A stretch of DNA of 64,000 nucleotides, from positions 1-64,000 of the forward strand of contig JAPPII010000047.1 in the NCBI GenBank assembly GCA_028820845.1. The letters run 5' to 3'. Within the stretch, counting starts at the first letter, position 1. Every line of letters starts with the position of its first letter. The notes beneath the pieces were generated by a model. That model had not been told where the DNA came from. It made no database searches and saw only the letters and a list, made by a program, of their open reading frames with translations. Shown here piece after piece: positions 9,254 to 19,403 of this stretch. The translations under genes and the position numbers were made by a program. This DNA comes from Candidatus Poribacteria bacterium. Its GTDB lineage: Bacteria > Poribacteria > WGA-4E > WGA-3G.

Positions 9254-12200
9254 TTATGCAATCACTAACCATGTTACCAGTTCAAAATCGCTGGAGTCCT
9301 TGGGGGCTTCGGACGCGGCTGGTAGTCTGAAGCCGCGGGTGCCGGCTCTCCCGATATTTTTGGATTGCGTTTTTTGATGCGACCGTGTGATATGGGCAAT
9401 GACGGTGTCTAAAAGTTTGTTGTAATGTGTCATGTTACCACCGTATTCGGTTTCTTGGTCAAACCAGAGACACAAATCGTCTATTGTGTTCTCTTTGCCA
9501 ACAGCAGATGCTTCAAACAGATCCAACACCTGTTTCGCATTGATACACCCGTAACGGATATCTCCACTGTTTCGGATATAAACGGCGTAGTAAGGATGGA
9601 TGGGACTGGCGGTTTTTTGCTGTTTGTCTGTGCTTGCGTTCGGCTGTTGTAGGAAGAAGATGACACCGTTTTCCGAGGGGTTGTTTTCGTTACTTGTAAC
9701 AGCGTAAGCACCATCTGGGGTCGCCTCAAGTTTTGCTCTGTTTCTTTCGAGATACTTGAGGAGTTGTGCGAAGAAATAATCTAAGGTAAAGTCGCTCATC
9801 ACTACAGTGTCAGAGAGGTCATCTAAATCAAGGACCTCCTCCCGGAGCTGCTCCAACTGCTTATCGCGGAAATTGAGTTCCATCTGTGCGTGTTCGTAAG
9901 CCGATTCATTCAGTGGGTCGTCATCACCGCTTGCAGTCGCATCGGCGAGTGCCATGCGGGATTCAACGCGATTTCGTAAACGGAGATAGACCTCCATATC
10001 TTCTGTGGGCCAGTAGTTAATCATTTTCACCGTTTTGTTTGGATTACCGATGCGGTCAATCCGTCCGAACCGTTGAATGATGCGGACAGGATTCCAGTGT
10101 ATATCGTAGTTTAGGACAGTGTCGCAATCCTGAAGGTTTTGTCCCTCTGAAACGCAGTCTGTGGCAATGAGTAGGTCAACCGTGTCGCTTGTCTTCTCAG
10201 CACGTATCCGTCCCCAGGGTGCAAAGTTTGTGAGAATAGCGTTGAAATTATTTTGTCCGGAAGTCGTTCGCGTCATATCCCCAGAAACCATCGCCATCTC
10301 AAGTCCTAATTCCTTTGCGAGTTCAGACAAGTTTGTAAAAAGGTAGTCTGCAGTGTCCTTGAAAGTAGTGAAAATTAGGAGCTTGCGATTGGAATCTTCC
10401 GCCTTTTCCCGAATGTGCTGCTTTATTTCTTTGAGTTTACCGTCTTTATCGGGCGTGATGGAACTGACCTTTTTCCACGCTGCGGTAAGGGTTTCTTTAT
10501 CTTTAAGGAGATCCTGCTTCCAACGGGTGCAATCCAATTCCTTTAGATGGTAGGGATTTCTTGCACGATTGATTAGAAATTCCTCATCGTCTTCATCGTC
10601 ATCGGGTAGGACATCTGCTGCTGCGTCCGTGATATTGCTGTTTTTCTGAAAGCGTTCAATCTTATCCAGCATTTCATCGTGTTTGTTGATGGTGCGTTCA
10701 AGTGTTTCAGAGAGCGCGTAAGCAGAACTTTCCAACCGTTTGAGGAAGTTGGTTTGCATCATGCCGATGAGAAATCTCTCACGGTCTTCCTGATTAAAGC
10801 GGAGTCGTTTTTTTTCGTCTGCTAACCGCTGTTTTGCCCCTTCATCTACAACGTAACTGGAAGGTCTATAGATGGATAGTTCAAAGTCACCGATTTGATC
10901 CGCTAGTGCCTTGTATGAAAGTTCACCGGACAGGTCGGTAGGTGGATGGCAATTGACTGGGTCGAGTTGTGTAGGAAATTCACCAATATTTTCTATTTCT
11001 TCAGCATAATACTTTTTAATATGCCTTCGGGAACGCGCAATGGAAACACCACTGAGCAGTTGGAAAAAGTCTACGCCTAAAGTATCAAACAATTCTGTTT
11101 TGTCTCTTGTGCCATATCTGGTTGCGTTTTCCTCCCACGTTTTGAAGGCTTTTTGCGCCTGTTGTATTAAAGTGCGGATATTGCTGACCCCCAAACTGTT
11201 TCTAAAGACATCTTCGCGTTTTTCTGTCATGAGATATATCTGATTGCGGAGGTCGGTGAGTGATGTATTTACGGGTGTCGCCGAAAGCATCAGGACTTTG
11301 GTTTTTGTGCCTTCCTTGATAACCTCTTCTAATAGGCGGGAATAGCGGGTGTGGCGGAAGTTGCCATCTTTGTCCTCACGGGGTTTGCTATCGTTTCGGA
11401 AGTTGTGGGATTCGTCAATCACAATCAGGTCAAAATTCTGCCAATTGAAATTCTCCAGATCAATACCACCGGACTCACCAGTATAACGGGACAGGTCTGT
11501 GTGTGACAGGAGTGTGTAACCGAACTTGTCATCAAGGAACGGATTGGTGTCTTGTGAGTTGTACGCTGGATAGAGTGACCAATTGTCATGCAGTTTCTTG
11601 GGGCATAGGACCAGCACGCGTTCATTTCGTAGCTCAAAGAACTTTATCACGGCGAGTGCTGTGTATGTTTTTCCTAACCCGACGCTGTCTGCTAAGATGC
11701 AGCCGTTGTGTCGTAAGAGGCGAGCAATTACGCTTTTCGCGCCCTCTTTTTGGAAGTCGTATAACTTGTCCCAAATTTTTGTGTCGTATAGATGTGTATC
11801 TTCAAGGGTCTGTTCGTTTGTTTTTCGGGTCTCAATTTCTTCACGGAACAGTGCATATAAGGTTTTGTAATAGATGAGTTCAGGTGGGTGATCTTGCCCA
11901 ATCTGCTTCAGTTTTGCCAGCACTTTCGCTTTGACATCTTCAACAAGTTTGTCGTTATTCCAGAGTTCATCAAACCACGCCTTGAGGTCATTTCGGTCTC
12001 GGTCGTCATTCACCTCAAGATTGAGTTCAATGTTGCTGTTATTTGAACTGAGTCCGAGTCCGCGCACGGTAAAGTTGGAGCTACCGAGAATTGCTTTGTC
12101 AACGCCGTTGTTGGCGATGTGATACATTTTTCCGTGTATCAGATTTGAGTCGCGGGTTGTGCGGATTTCGACCTTCTCTTTTATCCATTCGGCGCAGGCT

Positions 12201-12517
12201 TTGGCAATCGGTTTCTGTCGGAGCTGCTGGTTGAGTGCTAAGCCTGTGTCTGTTATATCAAACGCTTTTGTATCTGTGTTATTCGGATCCATACGTTTGA
12301 CGAAATCGGGGTCACCGAAAAGAAAACGGAGTTTCTCTATTTTGTGAAGGGAGTGTTGCATCTTTTCATAGGCGTAGATGGTGAAGTAGGCGGATACAAT
12401 GGAGAGTGCGGAGCCGTTCTTAATTTCCTGTTGTAGAAAGTCGTGGACTGTTTCACGGAGAAGGTTGTCTCGGATACCGGATTTTAGGTGTGCGTTTTTG
12501 TTTGACGGGGTTGCCAT
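9254..12517 (-). CDS. PLD-like nuclease domain fused to SNF2-family helicase/translocase
   Basis: 1,087 aa from the ATG at 12,517, preceded by GGAGGAAA; an upstream in-frame start at 12,592 lacks this support. The N-terminal domain has the PLD signature H128-x-K130 and GSSN at about 145-148. The SF2/SNF2 ATPase core follows, with Walker A DSVGLGKT near 277-284, DESH near 368-371, LSATPVN near 415 and helicase motif VI QRFGRIDRIG near 830. A C-terminal extension of about 200 residues is unassigned. PLD-SNF2 fusions are typical of DNA-targeting defence systems, where the ATPase moves along DNA and the PLD domain may cut. Here it is followed at once by the N6-adenine methylase. Cytoplasmic. Confidence 0.88.
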   Translation of the reverse strand: MATPSNKNAHLKSGIRDNLLRETVHDFLQQEIKNGSALSIVSAYFTIYAYEKMQHSLHKIEKLRFLFGDPDFVKRMDPNNTDTKAFDITDTGLALNQQLRQKPIAKACAEWIKEKVEIRTTRDSNLIHGKMYHIANNGVDKAILGSSNFTVRGLGLSSNNSNIELNLEVNDDRDRNDLKAWFDELWNNDKLVEDVKAKVLAKLKQIGQDHPPELIYYKTLYALFREEIETRKTNEQTLEDTHLYDTKIWDKLYDFQKEGAKSVIARLLRHNGCILADSVGLGKTYTALAVIKFFELRNERVLVLCPKKLHDNWSLYPAYNSQDTNPFLDDKFGYTLLSHTDLSRYTGESGGIDLENFNWQNFDLIVIDESHNFRNDSKPREDKDGNFRHTRYSRLLEEVIKEGTKTKVLMLSATPVNTSLTDLRNQIYLMTEKREDVFRNSLGVSNIRTLIQQAQKAFKTWEENATRYGTRDKTELFDTLGVDFFQLLSGVSIARSRRHIKKYYAEEIENIGEFPTQLDPVNCHPPTDLSGELSYKALADQIGDFELSIYRPSSYVVDEGAKQRLADEKKRLRFNQEDRERFLIGMMQTNFLKRLESSAYALSETLERTINKHDEMLDKIERFQKNSNITDAAADVLPDDDEDDEEFLINRARNPYHLKELDCTRWKQDLLKDKETLTAAWKKVSSITPDKDGKLKEIKQHIREKAEDSNRKLLIFTTFKDTADYLFTNLSELAKELGLEMAMVSGDMTRTTSGQNNFNAILTNFAPWGRIRAEKTSDTVDLLIATDCVSEGQNLQDCDTVLNYDIHWNPVRIIQRFGRIDRIGNPNKTVKMINYWPTEDMEVYLRLRNRVESRMALADATASGDDDPLNESAYEHAQMELNFRDKQLEQLREEVLDLDDLSDTVVMSDFTLDYFFAQLLKYLERNRAKLEATPDGAYAVTSNENNPSENGVIFFLQQPNASTDKQQKTASPIHPYYAVYIRNSGDIRYGCINAKQVLDLFEASAVGKENTIDDLCLWFDQETEYGGNMTHYNKLLDTVIAHITRSHQKTQSKNIGRAGTRGFRLPAASEAPKDSSDFELVTWLVIA

Positions 12518-12608
12518 GATTTCCTCCGGTAGTTTGTTGATGCTTTGCATTATAGCGTAACGCCGAGAAGATGTCAAGGAGAACAGGATCATTGTTCTTA
12601 AGCAGTGT

Positions 12609-13760
<1,152 letters not shown>

Positions 13761-13763
13761 GAA

Positions 13764-13796
13764 GCAATCAGCAGTCAGCCGTCGGCAATCAGCAAA
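13764..13796. repeat. 7-bp degenerate tandem repeat (AGCNRTC family)
   Basis: About five heptamers (AGCAATC, AGCAGTC, AGCCGTC, GGCAATC, AGCAAAG) stand head to tail just after the gap stop codon. The same family recurs near 14619, 27929, 30023, 30524, 32547, 45887 and 62448. Confidence 0.7.
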
Positions 13797-13872
13797 GAAC
13801 AAGTTATGGTATGTAAGCACCAGGCAACTGCCATACACTGGCAGCCGACAGTCATTACTCAAAGAGAGGGCT

Positions 13873-14634
13873 ATGCGAACACCTATCATTGCAGGAAATT
13901 GGAAACTGAACAACACGGTTTCAGAAGCAGTCTCACTCACAACGGCACTGAAACCGTTAGTTGCAGGATGTACGGACGTTGAGATCATCGTTGCGCCTCC
14001 TTTTACAGCACTTGCTTCAGTGAGCAGCACTATCTCAGATAGCAACATCCGCCTCGCCGCCCAAGATGTTTACTGGGAGGATAGCGGTGCGTTTACGGGT
14101 GAAATCTCTGCACCGATGCTGAAAGATGTCGGATGTGATTATGTTATTATCGGTCACTCGGAACGCCGGCAATACTTCGGTGAAACAAACGAGAGCGTCA
14201 ATCAGAAAGTCAAAGCGGCGTTAGCACACGGCTTAAAGCCGATTATCTGTGTCGGGGAGCAGCTCGAAGAACGGGAATCCGGACAGACAGAAGCAGTCAT
14301 CGAGAGTCATATCACAGGCGGTATTGCCGGTCTATCCGCAACGGATTTGTTGTCGTGTGTGATCGCTTACGAACCCGTCTGGGCAATCGGGACAGGAAAA
14401 ACAGCGACACCCGATCAAGCACAAGAGGTGCACGCCTTTATTCGAGGGTTGTTGACAGCCGCACATTCGGCAGAAGTTGCATCGCAGATCCGCATCCAAT
14501 ACGGTGGCAGTGTTAAGCCGGAGAACGCGTCAGAGTTGATGGCGCAGCCGGATGTAGACGGTGCCCTTGTTGGGGGTGCGAGCCTTGAAGCGGAATCGTT
14601 TGCGCAAATCGTAAAAATGGCAGTCAGCAGTTAG
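13873..14634 (+). CDS. tpiA: Triosephosphate isomerase
   Basis: 253 aa from the ATG at 13,873, preceded by GAGAGGG; this fits the family length of about 250. It interconverts dihydroxyacetone phosphate and glyceraldehyde 3-phosphate. Catalytic residues are K11 (GNWKLNN), H95 (IIGHSERR) and E167 (AYEPVWAIGTG). The phosphate-binding QYGGSVKP and GALVGGASL loops are present near the C terminus. The last residues (MAVSS) and the stop codon are encoded by the first units of a 7-bp repeat tract that continues downstream, so the C terminus has been overwritten or extended by repeat DNA. An upstream extension to 13,702 would overlap gap and read through repeats, so it is rejected. Confidence 0.97.
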   Translation: MRTPIIAGNWKLNNTVSEAVSLTTALKPLVAGCTDVEIIVAPPFTALASVSSTISDSNIRLAAQDVYWEDSGAFTGEISAPMLKDVGCDYVIIGHSERRQYFGETNESVNQKVKAALAHGLKPIICVGEQLEERESGQTEAVIESHITGGIAGLSATDLLSCVIAYEPVWAIGTGKTATPDQAQEVHAFIRGLLTAAHSAEVASQIRIQYGGSVKPENASELMAQPDVDGALVGGASLEAESFAQIVKMAVSS

Positions 14635-14655
14635 CAGTCAGTCGTCAGTTAAGAG
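14619..14655. repeat. 7-bp degenerate tandem repeat overlapping the tpiA stop
   Basis: Heptamers GGCAGTC, AGCAGTT, AGCAGTC, AGTCGTC and AGTTAAG run through the end of tpiA into the intergenic region before secG. Confidence 0.7.
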
Positions 14656-14772
14656 GTTATCTGTAACAATTCACCACTCTTTGGAACCCTCCAGGTTGTG
14701 AAAGATTGTTACAAATCACCCTTTACCGACAGTTAGTTGCCGATTGCTATCTACATAGGAGGAAATTGTTAA

Positions 14773-15180
14773 ATGGGAATTATCATTGGTTTTGTACTGG
14801 TGGTCTTTGTACCGCTCTGCGTCGTTCTGACGCTGGTTATTTTGCTACAGGACAGTAAGGGTGAAGGACTTTCGTCGAGTGCATTCGGTGGTGCTGAGAT
14901 GCAATCCGTTCTCGGCGGACGTGGTGCAGCAACTTTTCTGAGTAAAATGACCACATGGCTTGCTATAGGTTTCATGCTTATCTCACTTTTCTTGATGCGT
15001 TTCTATGGTGAAGAAAAGGTTGGTGCGCTTACGCCGATAGAACAAGAGACAACACAAGAAGCGACAGCAGAACCTGTTGACACAATAGGCGAAGAAAGTG
15101 TTGAGACGACTACAGATGGCGCAGGCGGAGATACTGCCGACGATGCGTCAAAGACAGAAATTGACGATACGTCAGAGTAA
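14773..15180 (+). CDS. secG: SecG, protein translocase subunit
   Basis: 135 aa with an AGGAGGAAA ribosome binding site. The two transmembrane helices (about 4-24 and 56-76) are separated by the family's conserved cytoplasmic loop, with QDSKGEGLSSSAFGG followed by GGRGAATFLSK. SecG assists SecYE in exporting proteins through the inner membrane. The last about 55 residues form an acidic, Thr/Glu/Asp-rich tail that is longer than in E. coli SecG and low in complexity. Its place after tpiA is the usual gap-tpiA-secG arrangement. Confidence 0.95.
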   Translation: MGIIIGFVLVVFVPLCVVLTLVILLQDSKGEGLSSSAFGGAEMQSVLGGRGAATFLSKMTTWLAIGFMLISLFLMRFYGEEKVGALTPIEQETTQEATAEPVDTIGEESVETTTDGAGGDTADDASKTEIDDTSE

Positions 15181-15241
15181 AGGTCGCGAGCACAGTTCGT
15201 TCCTACAAGAAGGTGTGTCTCACTGATAACTACTAACTGAT

Positions 15242-15670
15242 ATGGCAGACCTGCCTACCACGCTTTCATGGACAGTCCATCCAATCATTGAGAACTGGCG
15301 TAAGTCGGTTTTATTAGGGCTTTTTCTGGCACTGCTTTTATTTGGCATCTATTTGGGTTTCCAATCCATTTATGTCGCCTTGATCTCTGGTATCGTTCTG
15401 ATCGGTTCACTCTACAAGTACTTCCTACCGTTCCACCATCAGTGTGAAGCCGATCGACTCATCATCACAAGTTGCTGCTACAAGCTGGAACGGTCTTGGG
15501 AAACATTTCGCAGCTTTTACGTTGACGCGAACGGGGTCCTACTCAGCCCGTTTGCCCGCCCAACACGCCTTGAAAATTTCCGCGGCGTTTACGTCCGATT
15601 CGGAAAACACACCCCTGAAGAAGTCGTTGATTTTATAACCAGTAAGATTAAATCAGAAACTTCGTCTTAG
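15242..15670 (+). CDS. Small inner-membrane protein, 142 aa
   Basis: I do not recognise a named family. Two adjacent hydrophobic segments (about residues 25-42 and 44-62) are followed by a soluble C-terminal region of about 80 residues with a short Cys pair (TSCCY) and a basic surface. This layout resembles small PH-like or YcxB/DUF2244-type membrane proteins, but the match is only structural. It lies 60 bp after secG and 22 bp before the uronate-isomerase-like gene, so it may belong to either transcript. The Shine-Dalgarno signal is weak. Confidence 0.7.
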   Translation: MADLPTTLSWTVHPIIENWRKSVLLGLFLALLLFGIYLGFQSIYVALISGIVLIGSLYKYFLPFHHQCEADRLIITSCCYKLERSWETFRSFYVDANGVLLSPFARPTRLENFRGVYVRFGKHTPEEVVDFITSKIKSETSS

Positions 15671-15692
15671 CATTTGAAACCGGAGGATTAAT

Positions 15693-16973
15693 ATGAATGT
15701 TTCCGAATCAAACCAGACGCAGACAATTGGAACCACAGAATCACTCAGAACCGCTGTGCTTGACGCGGTCAGTTCCCAAAGCGTTACAGATATCCATACG
15801 CACCTCTTCAGTCCACCGTTTGGTGAGTTGTTGCTGTGGGGGATTGACGAATTATTAACCTATCACTACCTCATCGCCGAAGTATTCCGCAAATCGGATG
15901 TCTCGTATCAGCAATTTTGGGCGATGACGAAGACAGAGCAGGCAGACTTGATTTGGCAGACCCTCTTCATTGAGAATTCACCCATCAGTGAAGCCTGCCG
16001 CGGGGTTGTTACAACACTGAACGAGTTAGGTTTGGATGTCAGTTCACGGAATCTACAGGACTATCGTGGCTACTTCGCCGATACGACGGTCGAGGCATTT
16101 ATTGATACCGTCTTTGAACGCTCGAAAGTCTCTAAAGTGGTGATGACAAACGACCCGTTTGATCCTGCAGAGGCACCCGTCTGGCAGTCAGGGGATACCG
16201 GCGATGCCCGCTTTGCGGCGGCACTGCGGATGGATGTGCTTATCAATACCTATCAAGAGACGGGTTATGAACACCTCCGGGGTCTCGGCTATGATGTGGA
16301 TCCGACGCTCTCCTCAAAAAAGACTTATAAAGAAGTCCGTCGATTTTTAGAGACATGGATCCAACGGATGAACCCAAAATATATGGCGGTCTCCCTTCCA
16401 CCGGACTTCCAGTATCCTGATGATGGCGTTTTGGGAAGGCTGTTTGATAACTGTATATTACCCATCTCTCGTGAGTTTAATGTCCCCTTCGCACTGATGA
16501 TTGGCGTGAAACGTGCGGTTAACCCACAACTCCAGATGGCTGGAGATGGAACGGGTAAGGCAGATTTGGAGAGTTTAGAGACGCTGCTACGCGAGCATCC
16601 TGATAATAAGTTTCTCGTTACGCTCCTGTCGCGTGAAAATCAACATGAGCTATGTGTCATCGGACGGAAATTCAAAAATCTGATGATATTTGGATGTTGG
16701 TGGTTCATGAACAATCCGAGCATTATTGAGGAGATCACGCGAGAACGGATTGAGCTGCTCGGTCTGAGCGTTATCCCTCAGCATTCAGATGCCCGAATCT
16801 TGGATCAACTCGTGTACAAGTGGAAACACTCACGTCAAATCATTGCCGACGTTTTGGTAGAAAAATACCAGACGCTTCTTGATGTCGGGTGGAGCGTCAG
16901 TAAATCAGAGATTCAGCGGGATGTTAACAACCTCTTTGGTGGGAACTTCGATCGATTTTTGAATGGAAGTTAG
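15693..16973 (+). CDS. Uronate-isomerase-like amidohydrolase-superfamily protein
   Basis: 426 aa, preceded by GGAGG. The metal-binding motif D33-I-H35-T-H37 near the N terminus, followed by a tryptophan- and histidine-rich barrel, places it in the amidohydrolase superfamily. The overall pattern (DIHTHLF, then WGIDELLTYHYL) resembles glucuronate/uronate isomerase (UxaC), which converts glucuronate to fructuronate. It is somewhat shorter than UxaC (about 470 aa), so it may be a divergent homologue with another sugar-acid substrate. It ends convergently with the MazG-like gene, overlapping by 4 bp. Confidence 0.8.
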   Translation: MNVSESNQTQTIGTTESLRTAVLDAVSSQSVTDIHTHLFSPPFGELLLWGIDELLTYHYLIAEVFRKSDVSYQQFWAMTKTEQADLIWQTLFIENSPISEACRGVVTTLNELGLDVSSRNLQDYRGYFADTTVEAFIDTVFERSKVSKVVMTNDPFDPAEAPVWQSGDTGDARFAAALRMDVLINTYQETGYEHLRGLGYDVDPTLSSKKTYKEVRRFLETWIQRMNPKYMAVSLPPDFQYPDDGVLGRLFDNCILPISREFNVPFALMIGVKRAVNPQLQMAGDGTGKADLESLETLLREHPDNKFLVTLLSRENQHELCVIGRKFKNLMIFGCWWFMNNPSIIEEITRERIELLGLSVIPQHSDARILDQLVYKWKHSRQIIADVLVEKYQTLLDVGWSVSKSEIQRDVNNLFGGNFDRFLNGS

Positions 16974-17254
16974 CAGGAACACGGGGTCGCTTTGCACTTC
17001 GGACACCCGTCAGCATAGATCTGCGCCGCATCCTCCAAGTCGATACCGAGCAGACTTGCCAACGTGATAAGCCATGCAAAGACATCGGCGAATTCCTCAC
17101 GTAGCCGCTCTATATCTCGTGGTTGTTTCCGAATCTCTTTTGCGAGTTCTCCGACTTCTTCGACGAACCATGTGAAGGTTAACGGCACGCCACGCTCGGC
17201 ATCTCGTGTGTAATAAATGGCTTCAATCTGTTTTTGAAAGTTTTGGATTGTCAT
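16970..17254 (-). CDS. MazG-like nucleotide pyrophosphohydrolase with Cys tail
   Basis: 94 aa from the ATG at 17,254, preceded by AAGGAGT. The all-alpha MazG-type core has an EEVGELAKEIR helix (acidic residues about 32-40) and a second EEFADV helix (about 53-58). These acidic residues bind Mg2+ and hydrolyse nucleoside triphosphates to monophosphates, removing damaged or surplus nucleotides. The last eleven residues contain four cysteines (CPKC...CSC), a likely zinc site not found in classical MazG. It is the size of single-domain MazG-like house-cleaning enzymes. An upstream extension to 17,362 is rejected because it lacks a ribosome binding site. Confidence 0.85.
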   Translation of the reverse strand: MTIQNFQKQIEAIYYTRDAERGVPLTFTWFVEEVGELAKEIRKQPRDIERLREEFADVFAWLITLASLLGIDLEDAAQIYADGCPKCKATPCSC

Positions 17255-17373
17255 ACGACTCCTTTTTGTGTATAATCGTGCTGAAGTAGAACTAATAGGA
17301 CGGACGCAATTTTGACCGTAGCCCGCTCTGTGAGATGAAGATTCCTGAAAAAACACAGACATTCCGGTTGCAC

Positions 17374-17392
17374 AACCTAACAGGTTATGCTA
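17374..17392. repeat. Mini-hairpin with AAC loop and ATGCTA tail, copy 1
   Basis: AACCT-aac-AGGTT followed by ATGCTA. Two further copies at 57001 and 58873 have different but still complementary stems. Confidence 0.65.
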
Positions 17393-17426
17393 CAAAAGAA
17401 CATTCTGCGGAAGTCCTAACTAAGTT

Positions 17427-17562
17427 ATACCAATTCTAATTGATAATTCCTCTTAAAAGGTTGACTATTTTTCAGCACTGCTCGGTGCGGTTAGAAACCG
17501 CACCTACCGGGTGTGGTGTGAGTGGGTTCGGTTAATGCGAGATAAACTTTTAGAAATGGTAT
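17427..17562. mobile_element. MITE-like element, copy 1 (136 bp)
   Basis: The ends are imperfect terminal inverted repeats: ATACCAATTCTAA on the left and the complement of ATACCATTTCTAA on the right, 12 of 13 matching. The centre holds a strong hairpin, GGTGCGGTT-aga-AACCGCACC. If the element is taken as TACCA...TGGTA, TTA lies on both sides. It contains no coding capacity. A second copy follows directly in the same orientation. Confidence 0.75.
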
Positions 17563-17563
17563 T

Positions 17564-17699
17564 ATACCAATTCTAATTGATAATTCCTCTTAAAAGGTTG
17601 GCTATTTTTCAGCACTGCTCGGTGCGGTTAGAAACCGCACCTACTGGGTGTGACGTGAGTGGGTTCGGTTAATGCGAGATAAACTTTTAGAAATGGTAT
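17564..17699. mobile_element. MITE-like element, copy 2 (136 bp)
   Basis: Direct neighbour of copy 1 and nearly identical to it; a few substitutions are visible, such as ACTGGG for ACCGGG and gacg for gtgg. Same terminal repeats and central hairpin, flanked by TTA and TAA. It ends 42 bp before the sugar isomerase gene, so it forms part of that gene's upstream region. Confidence 0.75.
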
Positions 17700-17741
17700 A
17701 AGTTAGAAACAAATTTAGGTTTATGGAAAGGAGCTGCACCG

Positions 17742-18563
17742 ATGATAGGTATCTCTTACCATGCAGGTGGCATGAAAGACCTGCCTCTACACGAAGTTAT
17801 CACCATTCTTGCCGATGCCGGTTACGATGCGATTGAGATGATGTGCGGTCCAGAAGCACACATTCCGTCCGGTGAAGTCACGGATAGCTTGCTCAAAGAG
17901 GTTAAAGCGATGACATCAGACCACGGGTTGAAGGTCTCTGTCATCAATCCGTTCGCGGGCCCCGGTTTGTATCAATTAGCATTAGAAGACCAGCAGGGAG
18001 CCGTTGATCATTACGCCCTTCTCCAAGATGTCGCGGTAGCACTCGGCGCGCAGGGTGTCAATTTCCTCACTGGCTACGGCGGGGATAAAGGGGATGCCTT
18101 CGCGTGGCGGCTCCTCGTTGATGTTCTGAAACCGATCTGCCGACGCGCGGAAGAACTCGGCGTGACGATGAACATCCACAACCACGAAGCGACAACGATT
18201 GATGCGTCCTCGAAAGTTACCCTGCTGATAGAACACGTAGGCTCCGACGCGCTGAAGGCACTCAACGATATTACCAACTTCTACCATCTCGGTGAGGATA
18301 TCGCTGAAGTAACCGAAAAATTGGGACGGCTTACCGCTCACTGTCACGTCAAGGGTGTGACGGGAATGTATCCGTATAGTACTTTCCTCATTCCCGGTGA
18401 AGCGGGGGACGAGTTGGATTTCCGAACCTTTGCAGAGCGTTTGGGAAAAACGGGTTACGATAAGTACATCTCAGTGGAGACCTTTCCACACATGCGGATG
18501 GAGAAAGCAGAGATTGCTTATGACATGATGGCGCGGACGTTGAAAGAGTTGGGCTTAAGATAG
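17742..18563 (+). CDS. Sugar phosphate isomerase/epimerase (AP endonuclease 2-like TIM barrel)
   Basis: 273 aa, with AAAGGAG upstream. The xylose-isomerase-like TIM barrel shows the metal-site pattern of the family: GYDAIEMM near residue 30, NIHNHEATT near 147, then LNDITNFYHLGED, HCHVKG and a terminal SVETFP. The Glu, Asp, His and Glu ligands would hold one divalent metal used to isomerise or epimerise a sugar. The substrate cannot be read from sequence. Several TIM barrels of this class occur in the window. A hairpin at 18,565-18,598 follows the stop. Confidence 0.85.
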   Translation: MIGISYHAGGMKDLPLHEVITILADAGYDAIEMMCGPEAHIPSGEVTDSLLKEVKAMTSDHGLKVSVINPFAGPGLYQLALEDQQGAVDHYALLQDVAVALGAQGVNFLTGYGGDKGDAFAWRLLVDVLKPICRRAEELGVTMNIHNHEATTIDASSKVTLLIEHVGSDALKALNDITNFYHLGEDIAEVTEKLGRLTAHCHVKGVTGMYPYSTFLIPGEAGDELDFRTFAERLGKTGYDKYISVETFPHMRMEKAEIAYDMMARTLKELGLR

Positions 18564-18564
18564 A

Positions 18565-18598
18565 TGCGAAAGGCGCGGTTCCAAGCCGCGCCGACGCA
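18565..18598. repeat. GC-rich hairpin after the sugar isomerase gene
   Basis: GGCGCGGTT-cca-AGCCGCGCC, extended by an outer TGCG/CGCA pair. There is no T-run, so it looks like a REP-type palindrome rather than an intrinsic terminator. It separates two convergent genes. Confidence 0.65.
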
Positions 18599-18605
18599 TT
18601 ATAGC

Positions 18606-19403
18606 CTACTGTGTCTCTAACGCCTTGATCCCGGGCCAATCGCGCCACATATCCTCGTTGGGGGGTTCCTCCTGTGTCTCCGCCAATTCGGTTTTTCGGA
18701 AGTCGTAGAGCACAGCCTGCCGGATCTGCTTTGAATAGTTGTGTCCCGCAGCGTGCCCGATCCGATGGTGCCAGAAGACAACATCACCGGCATTCCCATA
18801 ACACTCAACGCCAGAGGTTCTGCTGATACGCTCTCGGTCAATGTCGTATTGGGGTGTCGGTTCGTTCTTGTATTGGGAATGGTAATCGTAGTAGAAAGTT
18901 TTGTGGCTTCCGGGCCAGACTGTAAACCCGCCACCTTCTGGCGACACATCGTCAATATAGCCGACTGCACCGAGATGGAACGGATGTGCGTCAACGTGGC
19001 ACCCGATTGACTTCTTCGGGATATCCCCATAGGGAAGGGTACAATAGATGCCGCGCACACGCTCAGGCTGCACCAGGTTCCCTGCCCCCAAAAACTGCTC
19101 TGCCATCCGCCAGACGTTTGGATCCGTCGCGAGCAGTTTGACCATCCAATCTTCACCACCGGGTTCACGGAAATTCCATCGGAATCCACGACGATTATTG
19201 CTCTTATCAAGGTTTTCCTCATCCGGTGTAAAGGGACCGACCCACGTTTCAGGATCCTCACGTTTACGTCCTTCCGGTGCGCCATCCCATAACCTTGCCC
19301 GTGCCCGCTCCATCAATTCTGGGGCAAGGACGTTTCGCTTTATCAAATACCCTTCATTCTTGAAAAATTCCATGTCTTCGCGTGTAAGTTCAACCATTGT
19401 CAT
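18606..19403 (-). CDS. Phytanoyl-CoA dioxygenase (PhyH) family oxygenase
   Basis: 265 aa. Fe(II)/2-oxoglutarate-dependent oxygenase of the PhyH family. The iron-binding motif is H136-x-D138 (GCHVDAHPFH) with a distal His at about 217 in HHRIGHAAGHN, and an Arg at about 228 fits the 2-oxoglutarate-binding position. GGGFTVWPGSHK is the typical block between them. The substrate is unknown; many such paralogues occur in Poribacteria-like genomes. AAGGA precedes two possible ATG codons (19,403 and 19,397); the second has the better spacing. It is transcribed alone and convergent with the sugar isomerase. Confidence 0.9.
   Translation of the reverse strand: MTMVELTREDMEFFKNEGYLIKRNVLAPELMERARARLWDGAPEGRKREDPETWVGPFTPDEENLDKSNNRRGFRWNFREPGGEDWMVKLLATDPNVWRMAEQFLGAGNLVQPERVRGIYCTLPYGDIPKKSIGCHVDAHPFHLGAVGYIDDVSPEGGGFTVWPGSHKTFYYDYHSQYKNEPTPQYDIDRERISRTSGVECYGNAGDVVFWHHRIGHAAGHNYSKQIRQAVLYDFRKTELAETQEEPPNEDMWRDWPGIKALETQ

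Noticed and set aside
11503-11877. Plus-strand ORFs antisense to the helicase
   Set aside because: They lie wholly inside the well-supported helicase coding sequence and show no family resemblance.
5635-12517. Calling the pair BREX or DISARM
   Set aside because: The methylase and helicase fit in style, but BrxC/PglZ or DrmA/DrmB are absent, so naming either system would overstate the evidence.
12518-12592. Upstream start of the PLD-helicase
   Set aside because: The ATG at 12,517 has GGAGGAAA at the right distance; the longer start has none.
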